Part shown: positions 11,044 through 21,840 of the stretch, piece after piece | How positions within the stretch are numbered: the first letter of the stretch is position 1 | How the letters are laid out: every line of letters begins with the position of its first letter | Origin: Diploptera punctata | Taxonomy: Eukaryota > Arthropoda > Insecta > Blattodea > Blaberidae | DNA length: 64,000 nt | Assembly (NCBI GenBank): GCA_030220185.1 | Contig: JASPKZ010001237.1 | Location: forward strand, 263,501 to 327,500 | Direction: 5' to 3' | The notes under the pieces: generated by a model | Told to the model about the DNA's origin: nothing | Seen by the model: the letters and a program-made list of their open reading frames with translations, nothing else | Database searches by the model: none | Made by a program: the position numbers and the translations under genes

Positions 11044-12221
11044 CTTTTATTTAAAATAACATAATACCGTTCTTATATAAATGTAAGCAGCATTTCTTTC
11101 GGGCTAATATTATCACCAAATAACTGTAATAATCATCATAAAGGGCTGTAATGTAAAACTTGCTAAAGTGATTGATTTCTTCGGCTTGTTACAAGAAAGA
11201 CACTTGAAACTACCATGACAAGTTACGCAAGGGTATTTTGCTCCTCACATCTGCAAGCCATGGCCATGTTGCAAACAATGGTGAAACTATAATAATTTAA
11301 AATGTTATTTAATTCTCATTAACAGATGCTTTAATATCTCAGGTCGTATTCGATCTACTTTTCTAAAATTATCATCATCAACGTCACATTTAAGCCTTAA
11401 TGGCTTGTTCCGTCTACATGGGATTTGATAAGACCACCTTGCTATGGATCCACCAATATGTCTTCTTCCAGTAGGTCTATATTTCCATATCCTGTATTAC
11501 TTTTTAAGGGGTACAAAGATAGACTCACCTCGGTGATGTACCCTGGAAGCGCAAATTATTTCGGCCAAGTATTCTATCACATAGCACACATGAGTTCACA
11601 ACTACAATCATCAAGTCGTTGTTTTAAGGACAACAAACTCATTATAGCACAATGGAATTTACAGAAGTCCTCATTGTCGTCTGTACTCTACGAGCATTAA
11701 CATGGACAAAAACCACCTACTACAGTGTCAGGCACTTGAAAGATAGATACTGGCAAGCAAGAGCCAAACATTTTATTTTGCTATGATGTTTTATTGTTTT
11801 AATCTACTGTTGTCAGTTATCTGTTTACTTATAATTATGGGTAATGGCTTCTGTAAAATTTCTGCATTTGTATAAATAAATATTAATTTTTTAATACCAC
11901 AATAAAGTAGTGTTTGTGTTTAACTGAATCATGGTAATAAAATTCCAATTCAGCATTTTCCTATGGTGACTAGGAAATTACTTCAAGATGGTCGGCAACA
12001 AGATTTGAAACCGGAACGTCATGAATACGAGTCTAAAACTCTACCGCATTGACTCAAATCGCTGGGTATAAATGATTTTAATGTTCTGCATTTTCAACCA
12101 ATTTATACGTTATGTAGGAAGGTATATTTGCATTTAGAAAGGTTATTAGCGTGAATTTGATAGAAGATATTGGTATCTCTACCAAAAGTTACAATTTTTC
12201 TTCTCCATCGTAGTTTAACAT
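11044..12221. other. Intergenic DNA, nothing recognised
   Basis: Over 1.1 kb with only short open frames (the longest, 11425-11700, is unlike any family I know). No SINE head or TIR seen. Confidence 0.35.
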
Positions 12222-12400
12222 CTCACTTTATAGGTATTTTTATATGGCCACATGCCTTACAGTGGCACGACCTGACGGGAATAGGATTTTAAACTTTGGA
12301 TCACACACACACACACACTTGTTTGACTACACAAGGACGTGGAGGGCCTCCTAGAGTGATATCTTCCAAGACAACACAACACTTTGACGATAAACACCAT
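12222..12400 (-). repeat. Repeat G fragment
   Basis: Shares TTACAGTGGCACGACCTG and ACACAAGGACGTGGAGGGCC with 58880-59090 and with the reverse complement of 52840-53330. A CA microsatellite (about 12301-12317) lies inside. No ORF. Confidence 0.6.
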
Positions 12401-12414
12401 TTACACACTTATAC

Positions 12415-12603
12415 TAAACATGGCGAAAATTATAATGATGATTGAGAAGATGTTCGTGGACCATTTGGGCCTTAAAGGTTCCTGATATTTGTCGTATAGG
12501 TTAGGAAAAAGGCCGAAGACTCCATCACGTGGGAAACCTGTTTGGACCTGGGAACGAACCTGTGCACCTGACAGCGATGCTCCAAAACCACAGCGGTAAA
12601 CCA
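12415..12603 (-). mobile_element. SINE-A2, diverged SINE-A relative
   Basis: Begins with a GGCGAAAATNATAATGATGATT block shared with 59669-59850. It then follows the SINE-A plan in reverse (TTTGGGCCTTAAAG, TTTGTC.TATAGGT) to a degraded tRNA-like head ending ACCACAGCGGT. The B box has decayed to GTTCGTTCCCAGG. Confidence 0.55.
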
Positions 12604-12660
12604 TGTTATAATTATTATGTATAAAAATTCTACAACTTCATTAATATAATTTATAGATAT

Positions 12661-12663
12661 AAG

Positions 12664-12704
<41 letters not shown>

Positions 12705-12891
12705 TATTTATTCTGGCAGAGTTAAGGCCATAAGGCCCTCTCTTCCACTCAACCAGCACAAATACAAATAAATATTCGACAAATACAGATATACACTATA
12801 CTAATTATAAACAGTTAAAGATACAATAAATGTAGCAATGTAAATGTCATGTACAAACAACATTTTATAGGGTAATAACAATAATGTTACG

Positions 12892-12933
<42 letters not shown>

Positions 12934-12935
12934 TA
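12661..12935 (+). repeat. Two (AAT)n microsatellites in a LINE 3' end
   Basis: AAT arrays at about 12665-12702 and 12894-12932. The LINE 3' tail lies between and beyond them, on the minus strand. Confidence 0.8.
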
Positions 12936-13332
12936 AATATGATACATTATACGGGAAACACCAATTAAGATATATATCTTACACTGGATAATAATGAAGT
13001 CGAGTTTAGAGCAAATATAAATTTAGATTTCTTTTAAAAGATGCCAATGTCCGGCAGCCCCTTATTTCTTGTGGTAGGGAATTCCAGTTGCGAGAAGTGG
13101 AGATGGTATATGACATGGAGTGATGTGATGTTCTATGTTGCGGTATATTAAGTAAGAGACTATGTTGTGATCTTGTGTTTAAGTTATGGTTTGAGGATAG
13201 ATACTGGAAACGGGATGATAAATAATTGGGAATCGAGGTATGTAGGAATAATGACATAGAGAATTTTAAATTCGATAATCTTTCCCAAAATAATAAGAAG
13301 CCTGCAGGGTTAATATTCTCAACAAACATCAG
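12706..13332 (-). pseudogene. CR1/Daphne-like LINE, 3' end
   Basis: Minus-strand peptide ends in the pattern NWNSLPQEI followed by TLASFKRNL, preceded by PNYLSSRFQYLSSNHNLNTR. This is the C-terminal signature of reverse transcriptases of the CR1/L2/Daphne group. A 3' UTR follows, with the self-complementary block GGCAGAGTTAAGGCCATAAG near its end, shared with 21780-21830, 29690 and 47040. It is strongly 5'-truncated, retaining roughly the last 105 residues. Confidence 0.65.
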
Positions 13333-14190
13333 TTTATTTTCACATACAATTAACCCAGGTCCTTAATACGGTGATTACATATCATACATATCAGTTTTAA
13401 TAACTGGGAATAAAATTGAAAAAACATACCCCACCGGGATTAAAACTCCCTGGGAAACATCATATCGAAACTTATCTTGAATTTTTTACCACAGCATTTC
13501 CCTACAAATTTGAGCCAATAGAAATAAATCTTCATGTTTAAATGTAAGTAACGGAAATCGAATTCCTAATTTCTTGAAAAGGATAAAGAACATTGGAATT
13601 TAAACTTTACATTTGGTCAGCCCCTGCTGCCAGAGGAATAAGGCAACGTGTACGGTTGTTCAATTGCTACTGCCGAGCAGCCATTCTATAAAATATTCCG
13701 GTATTGATTTCAGGATCTTGCAGTTGGAACTCGCAGATAATTTTTGGTTTACAAGATCCTTACTCTATGACCATTTCATCATCAAAATTAGTATGTGCAG
13801 ACTTCGAAAAAATTAATGGCGCAACTCTTGATGTTGGAAAGTTAGGAGTTTTAAAGATCTATTGACACCAGAGCTGTTACGTGTGCTGTGTCCTTTGAGT
13901 TCAAATCGGACGGCGTATGTCTCTCTTCGTATCGTTTGCATCACTGGAGCAGACGGTAAGATGCTCTTTTGCGACGACGCGGGCCCGGGTTCGTTCCTGG
14001 TCAGGAAGATTGTTTTTATTAATAACGTCGTTAATTTCCATAATGCCTAAACATTATCAGGCTTCGTTAAATAAATAAATTTGAATATATTGGTGAATAA
14101 ATAAATTAAAGGAAACAGGTCATGTATAGAAAAGGCATAACAAGATTGTTTATTTCCAAAACTAATGCAAAAACGTCTGATTAATATAAA
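13333..14190. other. Intergenic DNA with one tRNA-like B box
   Basis: Near 13977-14005 there is GACGCGGGCCCGGGTTCGTT followed by CCTGGTCAGG, which resembles a degraded SINE-A B box, but no A box or body was found around it. The rest is featureless. Confidence 0.3.
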
Positions 14191-14213
14191 CTAAGTCAAA
14201 TTAATATATAATT

Positions 14214-14434
14214 TCAATATAATATAATATAATATAATATATATAATATAATATAATATAATATAAATATAATATAATATAATATAATATAATATAATAT
14301 AATATATATAATATAATATAATATAATATAATATAATATAATATAATATAATATAATATAATATAATATAATATAATATAATATAATTAATATAATATAT
14401 ATAATTATAATATATATTATAATATAATATAATA
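14214..14434 (+). repeat. (AATAT)n AT satellite, left part
   Basis: About 220 bp of ATAAT/ATATA pentamers. It continues at 15973-16040 on the other side of the Tc1-like element, which therefore inserted into it. Confidence 0.9.
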
Positions 14435-15970
14435 CACTGCTCAAACAATTAGAGGAACACTTGTAATAAATGAATAAGTAATTGTTTTTAAAGCTGTGAT
14501 GCTGAAAGTTGGACAATATGTAAATTGAATTATTAATTTTATCATTGGATACAAATTTTAAAGATCCATGGCTTATACAGAGAAATTACCTCAAATACCA
14601 AATATAGAGATTTTTTTTATTTTGGAAGGCACTGGCCACTTCTAATTGGTAAGCTTCCTGATGTTGCTATAGTGACGAATGTTGATTATTGCCTTGTTTA
14701 TTGAAGTCTCTGACAAAATGAGGCATTTAAATGAGTTTGAAGTGTATCATGCTCTACATCTTTTACGACAAGGTCAATCTCTGCGACAAGTGGTTAGAGA
14801 GCTTGGGGTTTCTCCTTCCGTGGTGTCCAGGTTACACAACGGGCACAGAGAGACAGGTCAGTATTGTAGAAGACGTGGCCAGGGCCGTAAATTTAAAACA
14901 AGCCCCCAGGATGACAGATACGTTGTTCTTTCTGCTCTTCGACGGGTACAAAAACTGCAAAAGACCTGCAGAATGACCTTCATATGGCTTCCGGAATCCG
15001 CGTTTCAGACCAAACCATAAGGAACAGATTAAGGAAAGAGAATATTCGTCCAAAAAGGCCCGTTAAAAAAAACACGCTTAACAAATGGGCATAAGGCAGC
15101 AAGGCGTACGTATGCTGAAAACCATGGTGATTGGAACCTGAACCAGTGGGAGTCTGTGCTCTTCTCGGAGGAATCCAGAAATCGCCTTACACGTTGTGAT
15201 GGTCGATTGAGGGTGTGGAACGGCCAGGAGAAAGATTTTCTGCAGAGGCTGTACAGAAAATTGATAGATTCGGAGGAGGTTCTATAATGGTATGGGCCGG
15301 AGTTATGTACAACAATCGTACGGACCTTGTACTTGTTCCTCAGCGACTGAATGCTGTCCGGTATATCGAGCATGTTCTGGAAGAGCATGTACTACATGCT
15401 GCCATTGGAGTAGGCCCTGGATTTCTGTGTATGCAGGATAATGCCAGGGCACATTCTGCGGCGGTCACCAGGGATTTCTTGAGGAGGAATGAAATTGAGG
15501 TAATGGAGTGGCCAGCGGTCAGCCCAGACCTCAACCCTATTGAACACTTGTGGGATCTTCTAGACAGGAAGGTCAGGAACCGACATCAAGCTCCACAAAC
15601 TCTGCAGCAACTTGGAGATGTTCTGAAGGAGGAATGGGAAAATATCCCGCAAGAGGAAATCCAGAATCTTATTGGGAGTATGCCACGAAGGTGCCAAACT
15701 GTCATCGAATGTCGTGGAGGCCATACACGATACTAACTCTATACAACGAGTGTTTAACTTTGAAAAATAAACACAAGATTCAATTGCTTACATAGCGGAA
15801 TTATTTGAAAAGTTAATTGTCAGCGTTATTCATTTGTTTTTACTGACATGAGCAATAAATAAATAAATAACCACAAGTTAGTGTACTTTATTAATTTCAT
15901 GTTTGTACCTTTATCCAATGAAAAAATATTTGCATATTTCATAGTGTTCCTCTAATTGTTTTGAGCAGTG
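14435..15970 (+). mobile_element. Tc1-like DNA transposon, complete, inactive
   Basis: 1536 bp with TIRs CACTGCTCAAACAATTAGAG (left) and CACTGCTCAAAACAATTAGA (right, reversed). They extend about 26 bp through GGAACAC with a one-base indel. TA is present on both sides (14433-14434 and 15971-15972), the canonical Tc1/mariner duplication. Size, ends and the single transposase frame match full-length Tc1-family elements. It split an AT satellite. The near-identical TIRs and complete structure suggest a fairly recent insertion, although the coding frame is already broken. Confidence 0.9.
14718..15736 (+). pseudogene. Tc1-like transposase, frameshifted
   Basis: Would catalyse cut-and-paste excision and TA-targeted insertion of the surrounding element. 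The N-terminus starts MRHLNEFEVYHALHLLRQGQ and holds a paired-type helix-turn-helix (LRQVVRELGVSPSVVSRL), then a GRGRK-like linker (RGQGRKF). The C-terminal third, open from 15215, keeps MQDNARAH and LNPIEHLWD, giving a second Asp and Glu with 34 residues between them (DD34E). The block corresponding to the first catalytic Asp reads LFSEESR, so Asp appears replaced by Glu. Three frameshifts (near 14945, in the A-run at about 15066, and near 15219) split the frame. The intact length would be about 340 residues, usual for the family. Confidence 0.85.
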
Positions 15971-15972
15971 TA

Positions 15973-16040
15973 TAATACAATATAATATAATACAATATAA
16001 TATAATTAATAGAATATAATTAATATAATATATAATATTG
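15973..16040 (+). repeat. (AATAT)n AT satellite, right part
   Basis: Continuation of the array at 14214-14434 beyond the Tc1-like element. Confidence 0.85.
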
Positions 16041-16069
16041 CATCGCTTCATGCAGATTGTTTCTAGCAG

Positions 16070-16195
16070 GGACGGTTGCGGCGAAGTGGAGGGAACAACT
16101 GCTTCCCATACATAAGGTTGCGTGATCGATCCCGCTGCCATGCTTTATCTTTACCTCTCTTTCTCTCTCTCTCTATCTCTCTCTCTCTCGTCCTT
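16070..16195 (+). repeat. tRNA-like SINE head plus (CT)n
   Basis: GGTTGCGGCGAAGTGGAGGG and then GTTGCGTGATCGATCCCGCT resemble a degraded pol III promoter head. A CT-rich run (16153-16190) follows. No second copy was found in the window. Confidence 0.35.
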
Positions 16196-17332
16196 ATTTT
16201 GATTCATTTCATTTGTTTTCTTTTATTTGTGTTGCTTCGCTTTATTTACAGCATTTACCGCAGTGCTTATTTACGCGAAATTATTTTCCCTTGCACGACA
16301 CACGAAATAGAAAGTAATTTATTTTCTCAATAAATGTTACAACTGTAATAATATTTACTTTATATTTAAATAAATAAATAGGAGATTGTGCTAGTCGTGC
16401 ATCTGGGAAAGTTGCAGAGCAAGAAGTTTGAATTCTCACTTCGCATTGTCTTTCAGCCTTAACTCACACAGACATTATTATAAAGGAAGGTCGGATAATA
16501 GTGTTTATTGTATGTTTATACCCCTGTTGTATGTTAACAGCTGTTGGGAAATCAGGATGGGCTTTGACAAAAAGGGGCAAGGGTCGGAGGATCACTATTA
16601 TCCGCAGTTATCCACATACAGACAAATATACATTTAACTTATAGTACAATTCTTCTTAATCATTGTCGCGAAATTGTTAATTAGTTTTTAATATTTTCGT
16701 GAGAACAATCCTATGGCCCCGATTTTGATTCTCGCCTATACAATAGATTGTTATAGGATCTCTAACGGAATTTACTTAGCCCGCGAAAACAATTTACTAA
16801 CACTTTGGTACGAAAAATAGAAAAATCAGTTTAAGAAAACTAAAACCAAGAATGGGGGACTGTGTTACTCTACCCTATGTAACAGCCTATACAGTCTTCT
16901 GCGAGGCACTGACAGCAACCACTTTATTTGGCCTTGGCTCTTCGGAGCTGTCGTAAGATGCATATCTATTATTTTTAATTATATGAGTTTAATAGTTAAA
17001 ATAATTATATGAGACAAAAATCGCTGTTTGGAAGGATATTGATTTTCCCCCTTTAAAATTAGTTCTTGGCGATAGCCCTAGCCAGTCTGAATGAGAAATG
17101 TAATTACTGTGAATGAATCATATAGTCTAATTCTACTTCAATTAATCGCGTACTTGGAACAATACACGCACTTGAAACACCACAATATTTACCGTTTTTT
17201 ATTCCACAAAGTCCCAAATATAGTATGTAAATATCAATAAATAAAATTAAATATATTTATATATATATAAGATCATAATTAAATTTTGACATTTCGCAAT
17301 GAAAGCCCAACATTTGACATGAAAAGAAAAAT
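16196..17332. other. Intergenic DNA, nothing recognised
   Basis: AT-rich with small open frames only. Confidence 0.35.
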
Positions 17333-17415
17333 TAAACGCCTGTACCGGGAATTGACCCCGATACCATCTCCTCCATTCATTACGTGCGCTACCAATTGCG
17401 CTTAAGCAGGCATCC
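17333..17415 (-). mobile_element. SINE-E head, tRNA-like
   Basis: On the minus strand: GCCTGCTTAAGCGCAATTGG and TAGCGCAC (A box), then GGGGTCAATTCCCGGTACAG (B box). The ends pair imperfectly as an acceptor stem. The same head occurs 310 bp away at 17725-17803 in the opposite orientation. A decayed tRNA gene is the alternative, but two copies favour a SINE. Confidence 0.5.
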
Positions 17416-17724
17416 AGCACAAAAATTTGTCCTGTTTATATTATGATTCTCTATCATATAATGCCTAAGCATTTATAAGAGAATATTTAATTTATAGCAA
17501 TGACGATTCTTTCTTTCGATAATATGGCATTGCTTTATGTTTAAAATTAACTCGTCTATCATGTGAAATCAAGAAACGTTTCTCTGCTATAACACTACAT
17601 ATTCTCTTTAAATGCTTACTTGTTATAGCAGGCCACGAGATGGCATGCGAGAACCGATGCCCAGCTGCCGCTCCTGAGTGAGATTCATATATATAAAGAA
17701 GAAAATAAAGTGTTTGTTGCTGGA

Positions 17725-17803
17725 ATGCCTGAGAAACGCAGTTGGTAGCGCATTAAGGTATATATTTAGAGGTCTCGGGTTCAAATCCCGGTTCAGGTGT
17801 TTA
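17725..17803 (+). mobile_element. SINE-E head, tRNA-like
   Basis: TGCCTGAGAAACGCAGTTGG and TAGCGCATTAAGG form the A-box region; GGGTTCAAATCCCGGTTCAG is a good B box. Related to 17333-17415. The intervening arm lacks a clear anticodon stem. Confidence 0.5.
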
Positions 17804-17824
17804 TTTTTCTTTTTAATACATATA

Positions 17825-18160
17825 TACACATCGGCATTGGTGGTCAAGGGGTTAAGTTCCTTTCCTCTAGTTCTGAGGATATTTGGTTCAAAACCGACCG
17901 GGTTTGATGGATTTTTAGGATGGAAAAATCCAAGTGACATATTCCGGAAAGATTTTTAAGCTATAGATTCCGAGTCTGGATATTTTCGGGCCCGTTCAAC
18001 AATCTCAAGACTAAATTAGAACCCCTGAGCAAAAGTTAATCGACCATTCCCAACCAATTAGGCCTATTTACTAGATATCCTTTTGAGGCGATGTGCTAAC
18101 CACATATCCCTCGCTGACGTATGTAGAGAACTAAGCTTAATTAAAATAATTCTCGATAAG
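17825..18160 (+). mobile_element. SINE-B, diverged
   Basis: Head GGTGGTCAAGGGGTTAAGTT with B box TTTGGTTCAAAACCGACCGG, then GATGGATTTTTAGGATGGAA. The body follows 31440-31830 (CAAGTGACATATTCCGG, GGCGATGTGCTAACCAC). The extreme 3' block is degraded. Confidence 0.65.
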
Positions 18161-18931
18161 AAGTATCTTCGACCCACGTTTCGATATATGGGTACAGACA
18201 AAATATATTTTAGTGAAACAGAGAGAAAAAATATTGAAGTTCAGATCTCATTTCAAGTACCTTTTTAAATTAAATGCAAAAACGACGTTAGAAATTACAT
18301 TGGAATTTGTAAAGATCCGGTTAAATTCAATGATTCGGGGCGAGTGTAAATTTAGTTCAAAAATTTGACCTTAGCAGACGTTGAACTGGCATCAGTAGAT
18401 GTGGCTAGCAGGATAGTTGATATACTTAAGTGTGTGGTTTACTGCACACCACTAAATCTCCTCTCCAACAAATAAATCGAAACTCACTTGTAATGGATGC
18501 GACCATGTATGTTGCATGAGCTGGTAGCGCGACCTCGGACTTCCAGAGGTAAAAAAAAAACCAAAACTTTCTCTGAATACAAATTGAATACATTGTGTGC
18601 CCAAGTCAAGGTTATTACCTACCTAGCATTTCCATGAAGAAGACAGCACCAGTTAGATAGAAAAAAAATTCGCAAATAAAGTGTCAATAAATTAAGGCAA
18701 CGCAAACCACACATCAGTCTCTGTGACTTACGACTCCACTGATTTCCATTATTCTTACAAGTTTTTGTTGTAACGAAACAAAATCTCGAAAGCAGTGCAG
18801 TTTAAATACTTTAACTAGAAAATTGATTCAAAGAAAGGCAGAATAAATGTATAAATATTGGAGAAACAGACCATTTTAAACGTTCATATACACAAGCATT
18901 ACGTAGAGAGTGTAAATTAATTACATCGACT
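18161..18931. other. Intergenic DNA, nothing recognised
   Basis: No repeat partner or coding motif noticed. Confidence 0.35.
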
Positions 18932-19263
18932 ATTTAACTCATGTCGCAAATGGGAGTAAATGACCAATCACGTTTCAATGAATTCTGTTTTACACCAATG
19001 ACAGTCGTGTTTCACCTCGCTCTTTATCGATTTCTCTTTATCAGCTCCTGCTTTTGTGATAAAGAAAGCTCCTCCTTTTTAATATTCTGAACAGGTCAGA
19101 CCATTGTTTTTCTCCAACAAATACATTGAATATAGCAAATAATGAATAGATTCAGTGATTTTACTGAGTTGTTTATTCAAAATATAAATGATTAACCTAT
19201 AATGTTGATTATAATAGTTTGATGTGTTTCATTATTTCTCCACTAGAGTGAATTCTTACAATA
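18932..19263 (-). repeat. Repeat I, reverse copy
   Basis: Reverse-complement partner of 6604-6929, diverged but collinear, including the blocks ATGACCAATCACGTTTCAATG-like and AATATTCTGAACAGGTCAGA. Confidence 0.6.
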
Positions 19264-19404
19264 TTGCGATCCTATTTGATAATAAATAATATGATCGAGT
19301 TGCAGTGAATATACATAACCTCACGTTTCTAATTTGTTTTCAAACATCGCCGTTTACATTAACTATACAAATATTTTAAAACACCGGAAACTATATTCAA
19401 ATAA

Positions 19405-19510
19405 TTATTTTTTAGTAAAGAGCTTAATTTTATTCGTTAAATAGTCCTACCAAATGCCACTCTTGATTTCCAAATTCTCTAGATAAATTGGAAATCACCC
19501 GTGGCATTAC
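19405..19510. repeat. Short hairpin repeat
   Basis: AATGCCACTCTTGATTTCC and GGAAATCACCCGTGGCATT form an imperfect inverted repeat. The flanking block AATTTTATTCGTTAAATAGT is shared, reversed, with 38455-38550, so it is a small dispersed foldback family. Confidence 0.5.
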
Positions 19511-19930
19511 TTATGATAATTATAACTGAAGCTAGAAAATATATCCCATTCATTTTCTGGCAGCTTTCAGCTTAAAATTACTTAACTTAAAATGGCGTTT
19601 TAATAATCTAATGTATTCAATTAAGCACTTAAACAGCATGTAAAAATAGGTATAAATATTTGATTACCGATATCTTTAAAATATGACGACAGAATTTCGC
19701 GGGTGAAGGCGAGGATGGTGGTCTCCCATTGCTAGAAATAGATTCGCGACTCACTAGTCGAAAGACCCGCACAGATCATAGAAATGTCTAGATCCTCACC
19801 GTCGTCCCAAAATCATTCACCAACATACCCACTGTAATAATTTCACCCGCTTGGCGCATGCGTTCTTTTAGCATTTACAGATTAAGAACCTCTGTATTTT
19901 GTGATGAGGAGTCTACTACCGACCAGACTT
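19511..19930. other. Intergenic DNA
   Basis: A moderately GC-rich block (19690-19810) contains AGATTCGCGACTCACTAGTC, but no homologue was found in this window. Confidence 0.3.
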
Positions 19931-20170
19931 CACTTTTTTGAAGCATGTGCTTCTTAAAAGAAGCAGAAGGTTCACTTTATTCATACAGTTTTTCTAATCT
20001 TGAAGCACATGCTTCAAGGTCGAGCTCATGCTTCTTCCATGGAAGCAGATGCTTTTTTCTCGATGCGTAACCGCGAGTAAAAGGTTATGATTCATACTTT
20101 ATTCATAAATTCTGAAGGATATGCTTCAAAATAGTGAAGTAAAAGCATTTGATCCACTTTATTCATACGG
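19931..20170. repeat. Cluster of GAAGCA/TGCTTC inverted motifs
   Basis: GAAGCATGTGCTTC (19940-19953) and GAAGCACATGCTTC (20002-20015) are reverse complements of each other and near-palindromic. Further TGCTTC or GAAGCA hexamers lie around 19961, 20029, 20041 and 20121. CTTTATTCATA occurs three times (about 19975, 20097 and 20157). It has the look of an old MITE with subterminal repeats, or of a clustered binding-site array. Confidence 0.45.
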
Positions 20171-20802
20171 CCCATTGACTTTGTAACAGATACTAAATTA
20201 TATTTTTTGTTTTTATTTGGACTACGTTATCTCAAAAAATGTACTGGTGCTTTATGAGCACACTGTACTTAATACAAGATGGTAGAAAGCTTGCAATAAA
20301 CTAAGTGTAAATTTTCCTAGAAATTAATTATTTTAATGAACGAAGCGATATTTTACAACTTCAAACACATAGAAGCCTGTGATATTAAGCTTTTCTCATT
20401 CAGCCCTAATTTTGTTAAGTAGTTTCTCATTTTGTGCCTCGTGTTAATAAAATGATCAGATTGAACACATTGTATACGTAGGTCAAATTAATTCAAATGA
20501 GTTTTAGGAAGGATGACTACAAGGTTGTTTCACCTGACAATCCTGAGAAGTCACAAGCAATTGTCATCGGCCATCAAAGTCTATTAAACAAAATTTACTA
20601 TCCATCGATAATTTGTATAAATATAAATCAAACTGAAATTCCATTTAAGCCCTCCGTGAAAAATCTTAGTATTTAGACCAAAATCTTGGTTGGCAGGTTC
20701 ACTGAAGAGAAACTTGCAAACAAATATATTCAATCTTCCATTCCATAAAACGATTGAAAAATGTCCTCCCTTCTTCATTGAATAAAAATATTTGTCTCAA
20801 CT
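20171..20802. other. Intergenic DNA, nothing recognised
   Basis: No coding motif or repeat head seen. Confidence 0.35.
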
Positions 20803-21351
20803 TTGATAATGCCGCATTTTGATTACTGTGACTTACTCTTAACTGACATGAGTATCACATTAGGACAAAGACTGCAACGAGTTCATAATGCTTGTGCGCA
20901 TTATATATGCAAGGCCTACGTCAATCAGACTACATTACTCCAGTATTTGAAATGTTGTATTGGCTCCGATTGGAAGACTAGCGAAAGATACATTGTCTCT
21001 GTTTCTTACACAACACTTTTGTTAAACTCATCACCCCTTTATATTTCTACTCGCTTTCATTCGCTATCCTCCCACCATAACTTGAACACACGACCGAGAG
21101 AAAATTTAACTCTAGCTGTTTCTCTACATCGAACATCTCACTATTCCTCATCCTTTCTTGTTTCAGACACCCGAATCCGGAATTCCCTCCCCTAGTATAT
21201 CAAGGACTGCCCGACTCAAAAAGAGTTTAAAAAGAAACTCTCTTCATATTTCCATAGAAAATATAATATATAACTGTGTTCCATGTATACTTTCATTATT
21301 CCTTTATATTTTAAACTTTCTCTACCAAGCCATTTACTTAATATAATTATA

Positions 21352-21361
21352 GGTTATTATT

Positions 21362-21407
<46 letters not shown>
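21352..21407 (+). repeat. (TTA)n microsatellite
   Basis: ATT trinucleotide run within the LINE 3' UTR; the same position is repetitive in 29829-29880. Confidence 0.9.
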
Positions 21408-21491
21408 TTTATTACCCTTGTCAACTTTATATTGTGTAGTCTATAATTATCTATTATGTATCAATTACCATAATTCTGATTGTATTAACTT

Positions 21492-21772
21492 CGCTCCAAC
21501 CGGAAGGTTGAGGGTTCGAGTCCCGGTGGGGTCAGGATTTTTAAACTGACCCAAACCTTCTGGTGGCACCATGGCCCTGGGGTCGACTCAGCCTCTAACT
21601 GAAATGAGTATAGGGTGCATATTCTGGGGTAAAAGCGGTCGTCACGCAGGGGTGACAACCAGGCTGACATCAAGTGCCGATTGTCTAGAAAAAGTGGGAG
21701 CCTTAACCTCCTACTACCCCATGGGCCTCCTGAGGCCTGTAGTGGGATCACTTTACACTTTACTTTATGTGT
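21492..21772 (+). mobile_element. SINE-C nested in a LINE 3' UTR
   Basis: Plus-strand SINE-C lacking roughly the first 25 bases of the head. It starts within the B box region (GAGGGTTCGAGTCCCGGTGG) and continues through GGTCGACTCAGCCTCTAACT to GGGATCACTTTACACTTTAC. It sits between UTR parts that are contiguous in the copy at 29660-30035, so it is younger than this LINE fragment. Confidence 0.75.
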
Positions 21773-21840
21773 AATTTAACCGTGGTGAAGTGGAAGAGAA
21801 GACCTTACGGTCTTAACTCCACCAGGTAAAATAAATAAAT

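Larger units (their letters stand above)
20803..21840 (+). pseudogene. CR1/Daphne-like LINE, 3' part with nested SINE
   Basis: Encodes MIMPHFDYCD, QRLQRVHNACAHYIC, then STRFHSLSSHHNLNTRP and a terminal RIRNSLP pattern. This is the thumb and C-terminal part of a CR1/L2/Daphne-group reverse transcriptase. The 3' UTR holds a (TTA)n run (21352-21407) and ends at 21785-21830 with CCTTACGGTCTTAACTCCAC. SINE-C (21492-21772) interrupts the UTR; the uninterrupted arrangement is visible in the relative at 29660-30035. It is 5'-truncated, and the frame is disrupted after the SLP motif. Confidence 0.7.

Noticed and set aside
14191..14516. Two open frames rich in Ile and Tyr
   Set aside because: They are translations of the AATAT satellite.
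17725..17803. Possible functional tRNA gene
   Set aside because: A and B boxes are good, but the cloverleaf anticodon arm is not convincing and a related copy lies nearby, so a SINE head is more likely.
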